Program-made: the position numbers and the translations under genes
Part shown: piece by piece, positions 1 to 5,993 of the stretch
Layout: each line of letters opens with the position of its first letter
Numbering within the stretch: the first letter of the stretch is position 1
Notes under the pieces: model-generated
The model's input: only the letters and a program-made list of their open reading frames with translations
Told to the model about the DNA's origin: nothing
Databases searched by the model: none
From: Planctomycetaceae bacterium
Lineage (GTDB): Bacteria; Planctomycetota; Planctomycetia; Pirellulales; UBA1268
DNA: 5,993 nt
NCBI GenBank assembly: GCA_002862165.1
Contig: PKCL01000364.1
Span: 1-5,993, forward strand
Direction: 5' to 3'

Positions 1-201
1 TTTCTTGTTTTTGATGTTGAATTACTTTTTCTCTATCCATGGGCTGTTGCAAGTCGATCGCCTGCAGGCATCGATGCCGCTGTCGCTGAAGGAATGATTT
101 CGGGAAGAGGACTTGCTTTTGGTGGTGGCCTTGTCTTCATTCTTCTTATGGTTGTGGGCTTTGCGTATGACTGGCGAAAAGGAGTATTCCGATGGCGGTA
201 A
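1..201 (+). CDS. nuoA: NADH-quinone oxidoreductase subunit A, C-terminal part (5' end outside window)
   Basis: The first frame reads 66 residues from the left edge to a TAA at 199-201. NuoA is a small three-helix membrane subunit of complex I that sits at the junction of the membrane arm and the quinone site. The fragment opens with the family's most recognisable stretch, FDVELLFLYPWAV (residues 4-16 of the fragment), at the cytoplasmic loop and second helix. A polar linker follows, then a hydrophobic third helix at about fragment residues 38-56, and a closing YDWRKGVFRWR tail that resembles the usual Y-x-W-R-x-G-x-x-x-W ending. The N-terminal helix and start codon are missing because the window begins inside the gene. 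The last 10 bases overlap the start of nuoB, which suggests translational coupling. The identification rests on these motifs and on the gene order. Confidence 0.95.
   Translation, partial: FLVFDVELLFLYPWAVASRSPAGIDAAVAEGMISGRGLAFGGGLVFILLMVVGFAYDWRKGVFRWR
177..184 (+). promoter_or_regulatory. Ribosome binding site of nuoB, inside the end of nuoA
   Basis: AAAAGGAG ends 7 bases before the ATG at 192. It lies wholly inside the last codons of nuoA and supports the choice of the 192 start. Confidence 0.7.
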
Positions 202-818
202 CACAATCAGAATCACCTATCCTAGAACTTCCAGAGAATGTTGTTGTGAGCCGACTCGATGAGCTCGCAAGTTGGTGTCGTAAAAATAGTTTGTGGCCAA
301 TGCCATTCGCAACTGCTTGTTGTGGCATTGAACTTATGGCAACAGGGGCTGCAAAACACGATTTATCTCGGTTTGGTGCTGAAGTTTTTCGATTCAGCCC
401 TCGTCAATGCGACCTGATGATTGTTGCGGGACGCGTCGTCATGAAAATGCTCCCAGTCCTTCAGCGCATATGGCAACAAATGCATGAACCAAAGTGGTGT
501 ATATCAATGGGTGCCTGTGCAAGCACGGGCGGAGTTTTCGATACATACGCTGTTGTTCAAGGTATTGATCGTTTTATTCCTGTCGACATGTATGTACCAG
601 GCTGCCCACCGCGTCCGGAACAGCTGATTCAAGCGATCATTGACCTGCAAGACAAGATTCAGAAAGAAGGGACAATCGCTGGACGGGAATTTAATACACG
701 TCAGCGTCAAGAAAAAAAACGAGCTTTAGTAGAATGTCCTGAGACCCTCACTCTTGATGCGGCTCGTAACCCAAATCTACAACGTGAACTTTCGAAATCA
801 GCTAACAATCTCAACTAA
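192..818 (+). CDS. nuoB: NADH-quinone oxidoreductase subunit B (carries cluster N2)
   Basis: This 208-residue protein matches NuoB, the peripheral-arm subunit that holds the terminal 4Fe-4S cluster N2 and passes electrons to quinone at the interface with NuoD. The four N2 ligands are visible: the adjacent pair C43-C44 in ATACCGIEL, C109 in MGACAS, and C138 in VPGCPPRPE. The core (about residues 33-155) also contains the family stretches DLSRFGAEVFRFSPRQ, EPKWCISMGAC and VVQGIDRFIPVD. The roughly 50 residues after the core are charged and look poorly ordered, and such tails vary in length between species. The length is within the usual range (T. thermophilus about 180, E. coli about 220). The ATG at 192 has a good ribosome site and overlaps the end of nuoA. 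No key residue is missing. Confidence 0.98.
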   Translation: MAVTQSESPILELPENVVVSRLDELASWCRKNSLWPMPFATACCGIELMATGAAKHDLSRFGAEVFRFSPRQCDLMIVAGRVVMKMLPVLQRIWQQMHEPKWCISMGACASTGGVFDTYAVVQGIDRFIPVDMYVPGCPPRPEQLIQAIIDLQDKIQKEGTIAGREFNTRQRQEKKRALVECPETLTLDAARNPNLQRELSKSANNLN

Positions 819-848
819 TTTTACGTTTCCTTATTCATTGTAAACGCG
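819..848 (+). other. nuoB-nuoC spacer: pyrimidine-rich leader without Shine-Dalgarno
   Basis: Thirty non-coding bases separate the nuoB stop from the nuoC ATG. The spacer begins with TTTTAC (819-824), continues with GTTTCCTTATTCATTG, and has no GGAG- or AGGA-like sequence at the usual distance from the start. TTTTAC recurs in the two other non-coding spacers of this window. A role in initiation is inference. Confidence 0.4.
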
Positions 849-1376
849 ATGACGAAAACTTCTGATACAGGCACGAAGACCGTAATTGAAAATGCTCATG
901 TGCGTGCGCTTAATGCATTCTGTGGGCCTGTTGAATCTTCAATATATCGAAAGCAACAGCGAGTTATCGTGCCAACTGAGAAGTCTTTCGATGCACTTTC
1001 TCTCCTCAAAGATCGCGGCTTCGACCTCTTCATTGATGTCACATGCGTTGACTATCTCGAATATCGTAAGGCCAAGCACCGGTATGGATTGGTTTACTTG
1101 TTGGCTTCCACGATGAACACCGAAAGACTCACGGTGCGACTTTTTGTCGATGATCCTAAACCTACAGTTGCAAGCGTTGTGCCTTTATGGGAAGCAGCAA
1201 ACTGGTTGGAGCGTGAAGTGTGGGATCTTTTTGGCGTTGATTTCACAGGCCACCCTGACTTGCGACGCCTTGTCATGCCAGAAGAATTTACGGCTCATCC
1301 TCTTCGTAAAGATTATCCACTCCAAGGGCGAGGGGAACGTCACAACTTTCCAGTCATTACTCGCGACCATAGCTGA
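849..1376 (+). CDS. nuoC: NADH-quinone oxidoreductase subunit C (30 kDa subunit)
   Basis: This 175-residue protein is NuoC, a soluble subunit without a cofactor that packs against NuoD in the connecting module of complex I. The family signature lies at about residues 119-154: EREVWDLFGVDFTGHPDLRR followed by a short linker and HPLRKDYPLQG. The preceding domain (about 25-115) has the expected mixed alpha/beta pattern, including FDLFIDVTCVDYLEY and the RYGLVYLL strand. It is a stand-alone protein, not the NuoCD fusion found in E. coli. The length is ordinary for unfused NuoC. I take the ATG at 849 because no other start lies in frame between the nuoB stop and this codon. It has no recognisable ribosome site. 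An internal GTG at 900 is a possible but less likely alternative, and using it would remove 17 poorly conserved residues. Confidence 0.96.
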   Translation: MTKTSDTGTKTVIENAHVRALNAFCGPVESSIYRKQQRVIVPTEKSFDALSLLKDRGFDLFIDVTCVDYLEYRKAKHRYGLVYLLASTMNTERLTVRLFVDDPKPTVASVVPLWEAANWLEREVWDLFGVDFTGHPDLRRLVMPEEFTAHPLRKDYPLQGRGERHNFPVITRDHS

Positions 1377-1397
1377 ACCCTTTTACCTACTATCTCT
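1377..1397 (+). other. nuoC-nuoD spacer: pyrimidine-rich leader without Shine-Dalgarno
   Basis: The 21 bases between the nuoC stop and the nuoD ATG are almost all pyrimidine and A. They contain TTTTAC at 1381-1386 followed by CTACTATCTCT running straight into the start codon. There is not a single G, so no Shine-Dalgarno pairing is possible within the spacer. The TTTTAC word and the CTACTAT element resemble the leader before nuoG. Confidence 0.45.
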
Positions 1398-2621
1398 ATG
1401 CCTACTGCCCAACCAGAAATTGAATCTTCATCAGAGGCAAGAAGCGAAGACTACCTTTGGACCTTAAACTTCGGACCACAGCACCCAGCAACGCATACGA
1501 CATTACGGCTTGTTTTAAAACTCGAGGGCGAGCGTGTTGTTGATGCTGTTCCCGAAATGGGCTATCTCCACTCTGGCTTTGAAAAAATTGCGGAACACCT
1601 CACTTTCAACCAGTACGTTACTGTTACTGATCGGATGAACTATATTTCTCCGATGGCAAACAATGTGGCCTGGCATCACTCTGTTGAAACTCTTCTCGGA
1701 GTCAACCTAACACCACGTTGCACATACATCCGAACGATTGTTGCTGAACTTGCACGCATTAGCGATCATCTCCTGAGCAACGGGGCAGTTGGCCTTGATA
1801 CTGGAGCCTTCACTTACTTTCTCTATGCCTTCTACCAGCGGGAAGTAATCTATGACATCTTTGAGACGCTTTGCGGGGCACGATTTACGAATAGTTACAC
1901 TCGCGTCGGGGGTGTCTCACACGATTTCACCCCTCTTGTTATTGAAAAGATCCGGGCATTCGTAAAGACATTTCCGAAAACGCTTAACGACATGCAGCGA
2001 TTACTTAACCGCAATCGTATCTTTGTTGATCGAACACAAGGTGTTGGCATACTCACAAAAGAGGAAGCTATTAACCGAGGCGCAACTGGCCCCGTTGCTC
2101 GGGCAAGCGGTGTTACCCGAGATCTTCGACGAGACGATCCCTACCTTGCATACGGTGACTTTGACTTTCAGATTTCCTGTGCCTCAGCCGGTGATTGCTA
2201 CTCGCGGTATCTCATTCGAATGCAAGAAATGCGAGAAAGCCTCAAAATTGTTGAGCAGGCTATTGAGCATCTTCCAAGCGGCCCTGTGAATGTTGGTAAC
2301 AATGAAAGAACTACTCTTCCAACAAAAAATCAGGTGTATTCAACAATCGAAGGAACTATCTCTCATTTCGAACTCAGCATGAGTAATAGGGGATTCGAAG
2401 TTCCGTGTGAAGAATCGTATGCCGCCATCGAGGCACCAAATGGTGAGCTAGGCTTTTATATTGTTGGTGATGGTGAGGATCAGGCTTACAGAGCTCGATG
2501 CAGGCCTCCTTCTGTTTTGAACTTTGCAATGTTCCCACATCTTATTCGGGGACATACGCTTTCGGATGTCGTGGCGGTGCTTGGAAGCCTCAATATCATT
2601 GCCGCGGAGCTTGACCGATGA
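1398..2621 (+). CDS. nuoD: NADH-quinone oxidoreductase subunit D (49 kDa subunit, quinone site)
   Basis: This 407-residue protein is NuoD, which with NuoB forms the quinone-reduction chamber of complex I and is related to the large subunit of NiFe hydrogenases. Visible signatures are FGPQHPATH (25-33), GYLHSGFEKIAEH (55-67), TDRMNYISP (77-85), VGLDTGAFT near 131-139, RVGGVSHDF, RASGVTRDLR and the C-terminal GSLNIIAAELDR ending. By alignment to T. thermophilus Nqo4 from memory, the quinone-binding His38 and Tyr87 correspond to H33 and Y82, and the His-pairing Asp139 to D134, so the catalytic set is intact. Three usually conserved neighbours differ: T34 replaces a common Gly, N81 a common Asp or Glu, and N399 a common Asp near the C-terminus. 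The length is normal for unfused NuoD. The start at 1398 lacks a Shine-Dalgarno; the stop overlaps the nuoE ATG. Confidence 0.98.
   Translation: MPTAQPEIESSSEARSEDYLWTLNFGPQHPATHTTLRLVLKLEGERVVDAVPEMGYLHSGFEKIAEHLTFNQYVTVTDRMNYISPMANNVAWHHSVETLLGVNLTPRCTYIRTIVAELARISDHLLSNGAVGLDTGAFTYFLYAFYQREVIYDIFETLCGARFTNSYTRVGGVSHDFTPLVIEKIRAFVKTFPKTLNDMQRLLNRNRIFVDRTQGVGILTKEEAINRGATGPVARASGVTRDLRRDDPYLAYGDFDFQISCASAGDCYSRYLIRMQEMRESLKIVEQAIEHLPSGPVNVGNNERTTLPTKNQVYSTIEGTISHFELSMSNRGFEVPCEESYAAIEAPNGELGFYIVGDGEDQAYRARCRPPSVLNFAMFPHLIRGHTLSDVVAVLGSLNIIAAELDR
2606..2609 (+). promoter_or_regulatory. Ribosome binding site of nuoE, inside the end of nuoD
   Basis: GGAG lies 8 bases before the nuoE ATG at 2618, inside nuoD coding sequence. 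With the ATGA stop-start overlap it points to coupled translation of nuoD and nuoE. Confidence 0.6.
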
Positions 2622-3115
2622 TTGCAAATCCCAGGATTCTTACCGACGGCATGGTTGCACGGATCGAGGCTTTGGCTTCGCGGTACCCTACAAAACAAGC
2701 GCTGACATTGCCTGCGCTTCATATTATTCATGATGAACTCCGCCATGTTCCACTAGAAGCTGTTGTCGAGATAGCACAACTGCTTGATCTCGCCCCAGCA
2801 GAAGTTCAGGACACTCTTACTTTTTACCAATTTTTCTACCAAGAGAAGCCACACGGGAAAGTTCGAGCGTTTGTATGCCGCTCCATCTCATGCGCGCTCC
2901 GCGGTGGCGAGCAAGTGCTTGATCATTTGTGCAAAAAGGCGGGAATAAATCCCGGTGAAACAACCTCTGACGGCACAATTACCATCGAGGCTGCCGAGTG
3001 TCTTGGTGCCTGTGACTTTGCACCTTGCATGCTGGCAGGCAGCGACTTGCATAAAGATCTTACGCATGAAAAAGCAGATGCATTTCTCGAATCGGTTAGG
3101 AGGCAAAACGGATGA
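2618..3115 (+). CDS. nuoE: NADH-quinone oxidoreductase subunit E (24 kDa subunit, cluster N1a)
   Basis: This 165-residue protein is NuoE, a thioredoxin-fold subunit of the NADH module that holds the 2Fe-2S cluster N1a near the flavin of NuoF. The four ligands follow the family pattern: C87 and C92 in CRSISCALRGG, and C128 and C132 in ECLGACDFAPC. The N-terminal helical part (about 10-75) contains LPALHIIHDELRHVPLEAV and the TLTFYQFF stretch typical of the family. The length is essentially that of E. coli NuoE. Two extra cysteines (C105, C137) are not expected cluster ligands. The start overlaps the nuoD stop as ATGA and the stop overlaps the nuoF start in the same way, so nuoD, nuoE and nuoF look translationally coupled. 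Confidence 0.97.
   Translation: MIANPRILTDGMVARIEALASRYPTKQALTLPALHIIHDELRHVPLEAVVEIAQLLDLAPAEVQDTLTFYQFFYQEKPHGKVRAFVCRSISCALRGGEQVLDHLCKKAGINPGETTSDGTITIEAAECLGACDFAPCMLAGSDLHKDLTHEKADAFLESVRRQNG
3098..3103 (+). promoter_or_regulatory. Ribosome binding site of nuoF, inside the end of nuoE
   Basis: A perfect AGGAGG sits 8 bases before the nuoF ATG at 3112. It is the strongest Shine-Dalgarno in the window and is embedded in nuoE coding sequence, where it encodes part of ...RRQNG. It fixes the nuoF start and shows that this organism's ribosomes can use canonical sites. Confidence 0.85.
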
Positions 3116-4476
3116 AGTCCTTTCATACATTTCGACCCGTACTCCTCGAAGCTGCTGGTATTGAGGATGGATTTAGTATTAAAAGCTACCGCAGTCGTGG
3201 TGGATACGCCCCGCTCGAACGCTTACTTGTAGAAAAAAAACCATCTGAAGTTGTTGAATTAGTAAAATCGTCTGGCCTCCGTGGGCGAGGTGGTGCAGGC
3301 TTTATGACTGGCTTGAAGTGGACGTTCCTTCCAAAAGATCATCTCGGACCCATCTATCTGTGTGTCAACGCAGATGAAAGTGAGCCAGGCACCTTCAACA
3401 ATAGAATCCTCATGGAAGAAGATCCCCACCAAGTTCTTGAGGGAATAATAATATCGGCCTATGCCACACGAGCTAGTACTGCATATATCTATCTACGATA
3501 TGAATATCCGAAGAGCTGGGATATGCTTCAGACAGCTATTGATGAGGCATATCAAGCTGGACTGCTTGGTGACGACATCAAAGGCAGTGGATTTTCTCTC
3601 GACATCTACCTCCATCGTGGTGCCGCTGCATATATCTGTGGCGAAGAAACCGGTCTTATTGAGAGCCTTGAAGGTAAACGAGCATGGCCTCGAATCAAGC
3701 CTCCCTTCCCTGCGATAGAAGGCGCATTTCGGAAGCCCACGGTTGTAAATAACATCGAGACAATGGCATGCGTAGCACAGATTGCCAGGCGTGGTATTGA
3801 GTGGTTTCAATCGATCGGTATTCCTGCTGATCCAAATAACCCGAGAGATCCTGGCAGCTACGGACCGAAGCTATATTGCTTATCTGGTCACGTGGAAAAA
3901 CCTGGGTGCTATGAAGCACCCCTCGGTATCACGGCACGCGAATTGATTGAACATTTTGGTGATGGTGTCTGGAAAGGCCGCCGTGCAAAAGCGGTCATTC
4001 CTGGAGGAATCTCCATGGGCTTGATGACGGAAGATGAACTTGACACGCCACTGGATTTTGCTGGTCCGGGAACGGTTGGTTGCCTTGGTCTCGGCACAGC
4101 AGCTGTCGTCGTCATCGATGACACTGTCAGTATTGTCGATTTCCTACATAATTCATGTCGGTTTTTTGCACACGAATCCTGCGGTCAGTGCACGCCCTGT
4201 CGAGAAGGCACCAGCTGGTCACTCCGGATGCTTGAACGAATCCGAGCCGGAAAGGGTAGATTACGTGATCTCGATCTCCTTACAGAAATTGGTGACACGA
4301 TGGGAATGATGCCGGGGTCAACAATCTGCGGCCTTGCCGACGGTGCCGCATGGCCAATAAAAAATTCCATCACGAAATTTCGAGATGAATTTGAAGACTA
4401 TATCAAACAGACGAATCCGAACGGCTACATGGAAACCGACCCTGTTCCCGCCTTACCGATAGTCACCACTCACTAA
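3112..4476 (+). CDS. nuoF: NADH-quinone oxidoreductase subunit F (51 kDa subunit, FMN and NADH binding, cluster N3)
   Basis: This 454-residue protein is NuoF, the entry point of complex I, where NADH reduces FMN and electrons pass to the 4Fe-4S cluster N3. The glycine-rich flavin and nucleotide loop is at 55-64 (GLRGRGGAGF), followed by NADESEPGTF (86-95). A second nucleotide-binding region, HRGAAAYICGEET (168-180) and SLEGKRAWPR, follows. N3 ligands are C357, C360 and C363 in ESCGQCTPCREG, plus C406 in STICGLADGA. PTVVNNIET (209-217) is also typical. Compared with E. coli, the loop after EWF (about 233-252, IPADPNNPRDPGSYGP) looks roughly ten residues longer. One usually conserved glycine in the GAGAY motif is alanine here (A172). 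The C-terminal tail past about 425 is variable in the family. The start has a perfect Shine-Dalgarno and overlaps the nuoE stop. Confidence 0.98.
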   Translation: MKSFHTFRPVLLEAAGIEDGFSIKSYRSRGGYAPLERLLVEKKPSEVVELVKSSGLRGRGGAGFMTGLKWTFLPKDHLGPIYLCVNADESEPGTFNNRILMEEDPHQVLEGIIISAYATRASTAYIYLRYEYPKSWDMLQTAIDEAYQAGLLGDDIKGSGFSLDIYLHRGAAAYICGEETGLIESLEGKRAWPRIKPPFPAIEGAFRKPTVVNNIETMACVAQIARRGIEWFQSIGIPADPNNPRDPGSYGPKLYCLSGHVEKPGCYEAPLGITARELIEHFGDGVWKGRRAKAVIPGGISMGLMTEDELDTPLDFAGPGTVGCLGLGTAAVVVIDDTVSIVDFLHNSCRFFAHESCGQCTPCREGTSWSLRMLERIRAGKGRLRDLDLLTEIGDTMGMMPGSTICGLADGAAWPIKNSITKFRDEFEDYIKQTNPNGYMETDPVPALPIVTTH

Positions 4477-4503
4477 TTCTTTTACGGCTACCTATTTTCT
4501 ACT
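4477..4503 (+). other. nuoF-nuoG spacer: pyrimidine-rich leader without Shine-Dalgarno
   Basis: Twenty-seven non-coding bases separate the nuoF stop from the nuoG ATG. They contain TTTTAC at 4480-4485, then GGCTACCTATTTTCTACT, which runs into the start codon. The only G residues are the pair at 4486-4487, too far upstream and too short to serve as a Shine-Dalgarno. The organisation copies that of the nuoC-nuoD spacer. Confidence 0.45.
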
Positions 4504-5993
4504 ATGACTACAGCTATTGTTAACGGTCAGGAAATCGAAATCCAAGCAAACGAACGGCTCAACTGCATTGAAGTTGCCCGCCGCGCGGGTGTCGAGATTC
4601 CACACTACTGCTGGCATCCGGGACTTTCCGTTGTAGCCAGTTGCCGTATGTGCCTTATTCAGACAGGGACTCGAAATGCTGAAACAGGCGACATCTCAAT
4701 GGTTCCAAAGCTTGTACCCGGATGTCAAACGCCCGTTAAAGATGGGACGGTTATTGTTACGGACAGTAAGGTTGTTCGTGAAAGTCGCGCCCGCGTCGAG
4801 GAAGCCCTGCTTATAGACCACCCGATCGATTGTCCAATTTGTGACAAAGCTGGCGAGTGCCTTCTGCAGGACTATCACTTTGAACACGGACAGAGCGAAC
4901 GGCGGGCTGACATACATCCATTTAGTAGCCGCCGCCGAGATGTTGGACCGACCGTAACGCTGTTCGTTGACCGCTGCATCATGTGCACTCGATGTGTTCG
5001 CTTCACGAGAGAGGTATCCGGGACAGCTGAGCTTATGGTCTCTGCTCGAGGCGCGAAAGAAGAAATAGATACGTTTCCGGGATTTCCTCTAGACAACAAA
5101 CTATCTGGGAATGTTGTCGACCTTTGTCCAGTTGGTGCCTTGGGTGACAAAGATTTTTTATATCAACAGAGAGTCTGGTTTTTAAAGAAAACGGAAAATG
5201 TCTGTGGTGGTTGCGCAACAGGTTGTTCAATAGTGACAGAACACAATCAAGACACTGTGTACCGACTCAAGCCACGAGAAAATCAACATGTAAATAAATG
5301 GTGGATGTGCGATGAGGGCCGTTATGGATGGCATCATCTTCATGATGTAACACGAATTGTGGAAGTGAGCCGCCGCAATGATGCACATTGGAACACTGTT
5401 GAATGGACTCCTGCTCTCAGCCAAGTTCCTAAGGATCTTCATGATGCAGGACGACTAGGTGTTACTGTCTCGCCTATGCTTACAATAGAAGAAGCTTGGA
5501 TGCTTTGTGCAGTGGCACGAGCAATTGATCCAGATGCCTATTTAGCCATGGGCCACGTGCCATCAACCGGCAATGACGAATCCTTTCCTGGAGGATTTAC
5601 GATCCGCGGAGAGAAGTCTCCAAATCGGATCGGTATTGAAATGATACTGAGTATGTTCGGAGCTCTTACTGAAAACAGTACCGTCCCAGGATGGGATGAT
5701 TTTCTTGAGCGAGTTCGAACAGGAGCCGTTCAGTCTGCGTGGATTACAGCCGGTTATCCAACGCCCAAAATGTCATGGTGTGATGAACAAACCGCAGCTA
5801 TTTTTGACAGCACGAACTGCCTTGTTGTTCAAGACTTGTTTCATTCTCCTCTGTCGAAACGTGCTACGTGGTGCTTGCCCGCTGCTGGATTTGCGGAACG
5901 TAACGGCACCTGGGTGAATTGTGGGCACAGAGCGCAAACTTTTGAACAAGCTATTCGGCCTCCAGCTGGGGTCTGGCCTGAGGGCCGAGTATT
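4504..5993 (+). CDS. nuoG: NADH-quinone oxidoreductase subunit G (75 kDa subunit), 3' end outside window
   Basis: An open frame from ATG 4504 runs 496 codons to the right edge without a stop. NuoG is the large iron-sulfur subunit that wires electrons from NuoF towards NuoI and NuoB. The N-terminal ferredoxin-like domain has N1b ligands C36, C47, C50 and C74. Next comes the His-ligated N5 cluster (H106, C110, C113, C119 in HPIDCPICDKAGEC). N4 follows with C158, C161, C164 and C208 (RCIMCTRC and LCPVGAL). A fourth set, C234-x2-C237-x3-C241-x27-C269, matches the spacing of the off-pathway cluster N7 known in E. coli and T. thermophilus. The remainder is a molybdopterin-oxidoreductase-like region that looks shortened: the ERNGTWVN element comes only about 195 residues after the last N7 cysteine. 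No molybdenum-binding function is expected. The start is chosen because it gives the normal ferredoxin N-terminus, although no Shine-Dalgarno precedes it. Confidence 0.97.
   Translation, partial: MTTAIVNGQEIEIQANERLNCIEVARRAGVEIPHYCWHPGLSVVASCRMCLIQTGTRNAETGDISMVPKLVPGCQTPVKDGTVIVTDSKVVRESRARVEEALLIDHPIDCPICDKAGECLLQDYHFEHGQSERRADIHPFSSRRRDVGPTVTLFVDRCIMCTRCVRFTREVSGTAELMVSARGAKEEIDTFPGFPLDNKLSGNVVDLCPVGALGDKDFLYQQRVWFLKKTENVCGGCATGCSIVTEHNQDTVYRLKPRENQHVNKWWMCDEGRYGWHHLHDVTRIVEVSRRNDAHWNTVEWTPALSQVPKDLHDAGRLGVTVSPMLTIEEAWMLCAVARAIDPDAYLAMGHVPSTGNDESFPGGFTIRGEKSPNRIGIEMILSMFGALTENSTVPGWDDFLERVRTGAVQSAWITAGYPTPKMSWCDEQTAAIFDSTNCLVVQDLFHSPLSKRATWCLPAAGFAERNGTWVNCGHRAQTFEQAIRPPAGVWPEGRV

Noticed and set aside
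820..844. Weak inverted repeats before nuoC: TTTAC (820-824) with GTAAA (840-844), and CGTTT (824-828) with AAACG (842-846)
   Set aside because: Each stem is only five base pairs with a loop of 13 to 15 bases and is mostly A-T. The two pairings exclude each other, and no U-tract follows, so neither a terminator nor a regulatory hairpin is supported.
849..902. Downstream GTG at 900 as the true nuoC start
   Set aside because: It has no better ribosome site than the ATG at 849, and using it would lengthen the untranslated gap to over 80 bases in an otherwise compact operon. The first 17 residues are not conserved enough to decide outright.
1381..1393. Possible internal promoter before nuoD, with TACTAT (1388-1393) as a -10-like element
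   Set aside because: No -35-like element lies at a proper distance, and a transcript from it would start at or past the nuoD ATG. The gene order and tight spacing argue for one polycistronic message. The matching TACTAT before nuoG overlaps the start codon itself.
1144..1467. A 107-codon open frame on the plus strand spanning the end of nuoC and start of nuoD
   Set aside because: It lies out of frame over two clearly conserved complex I genes, shows no recognisable motif or ribosome site, and has the composition expected of a shifted reading of nuoC and nuoD.
3493..3810. A 105-codon open frame on the minus strand
   Set aside because: It is fully antisense to the conserved core of nuoF, has no recognisable domain or start signal, and similar antisense frames occur over the other genes too.
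1..5993. Possibility of a novel defence, mobile or regulatory system hidden in the window
   Set aside because: Every base apart from 78 spacer bases is accounted for by conserved complex I genes in one orientation. There are no repeats, integrase or transposase fragments, RNA genes or abrupt composition changes.

Overview
The window is a single, gap-free run of seven same-strand genes encoding the hydrophilic (NADH-oxidising and quinone-facing) part of a bacterial respiratory complex I: the 3' end of nuoA, then nuoB, nuoC, nuoD, nuoE, nuoF, and the 5' part of nuoG, which runs off the right edge. The order is the standard A-B-C-D-E-F-G, nuoC and nuoD are separate genes, and the NADH module (nuoE, nuoF, nuoG) is present. 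This is therefore the 14-subunit NADH-dependent type rather than the 11-subunit ferredoxin or F420H2 type. The membrane subunits (nuoH onward) are expected to the right and the rest of nuoA to the left.

Layout: nuoA 3' end (1-201) overlaps nuoB (192-818) by 10 bases. A 30-base spacer leads to nuoC (849-1376) and a 21-base spacer to nuoD (1398-2621). nuoD and nuoE (2618-3115), and nuoE and nuoF (3112-4476), overlap as ATGA. A 27-base spacer leads to nuoG (4504 to the right edge). No stretch over 40 bases lacks a gene. I see no RNA gene, mobile element, repeat array, CRISPR or terminator, and no convincing promoter. All other open frames overlap these genes out of frame or on the opposite strand.

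How the genes work together: NuoF takes electrons from NADH onto FMN. Electrons then pass through the clusters of NuoF and NuoG to the terminal N2 cluster in NuoB and on to quinone, bound between NuoB and NuoD. NuoC and NuoD form the connecting module and NuoA is part of the membrane interface. All expected cluster ligands are visible: N1a in NuoE, N3 in NuoF, N1b, N5, N4 and N7 in NuoG, and N2 in NuoB (the other intermediate clusters belong to NuoI, outside the window).

Organism: the wording of NuoB, NuoF and NuoG (for example the spaced GPKLYCLSGHV region of NuoF, and a NuoG with a shortened molybdopterin-like region) reminds me of Planctomycetota and relatives in the PVC group. That is recollection and not a search result, so I hold it at moderate confidence. 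Base composition is by eye near balanced to slightly AT-rich, with no abrupt change that would suggest transfer.

This is mostly an ordinary housekeeping operon; I do not see an undescribed system. The point most worth a second look is the pattern of start signals. The three genes that overlap their upstream neighbour have clear Shine-Dalgarno sites. The three that follow a non-coding spacer have none, and share a TTTTAC-containing pyrimidine-rich leader instead.
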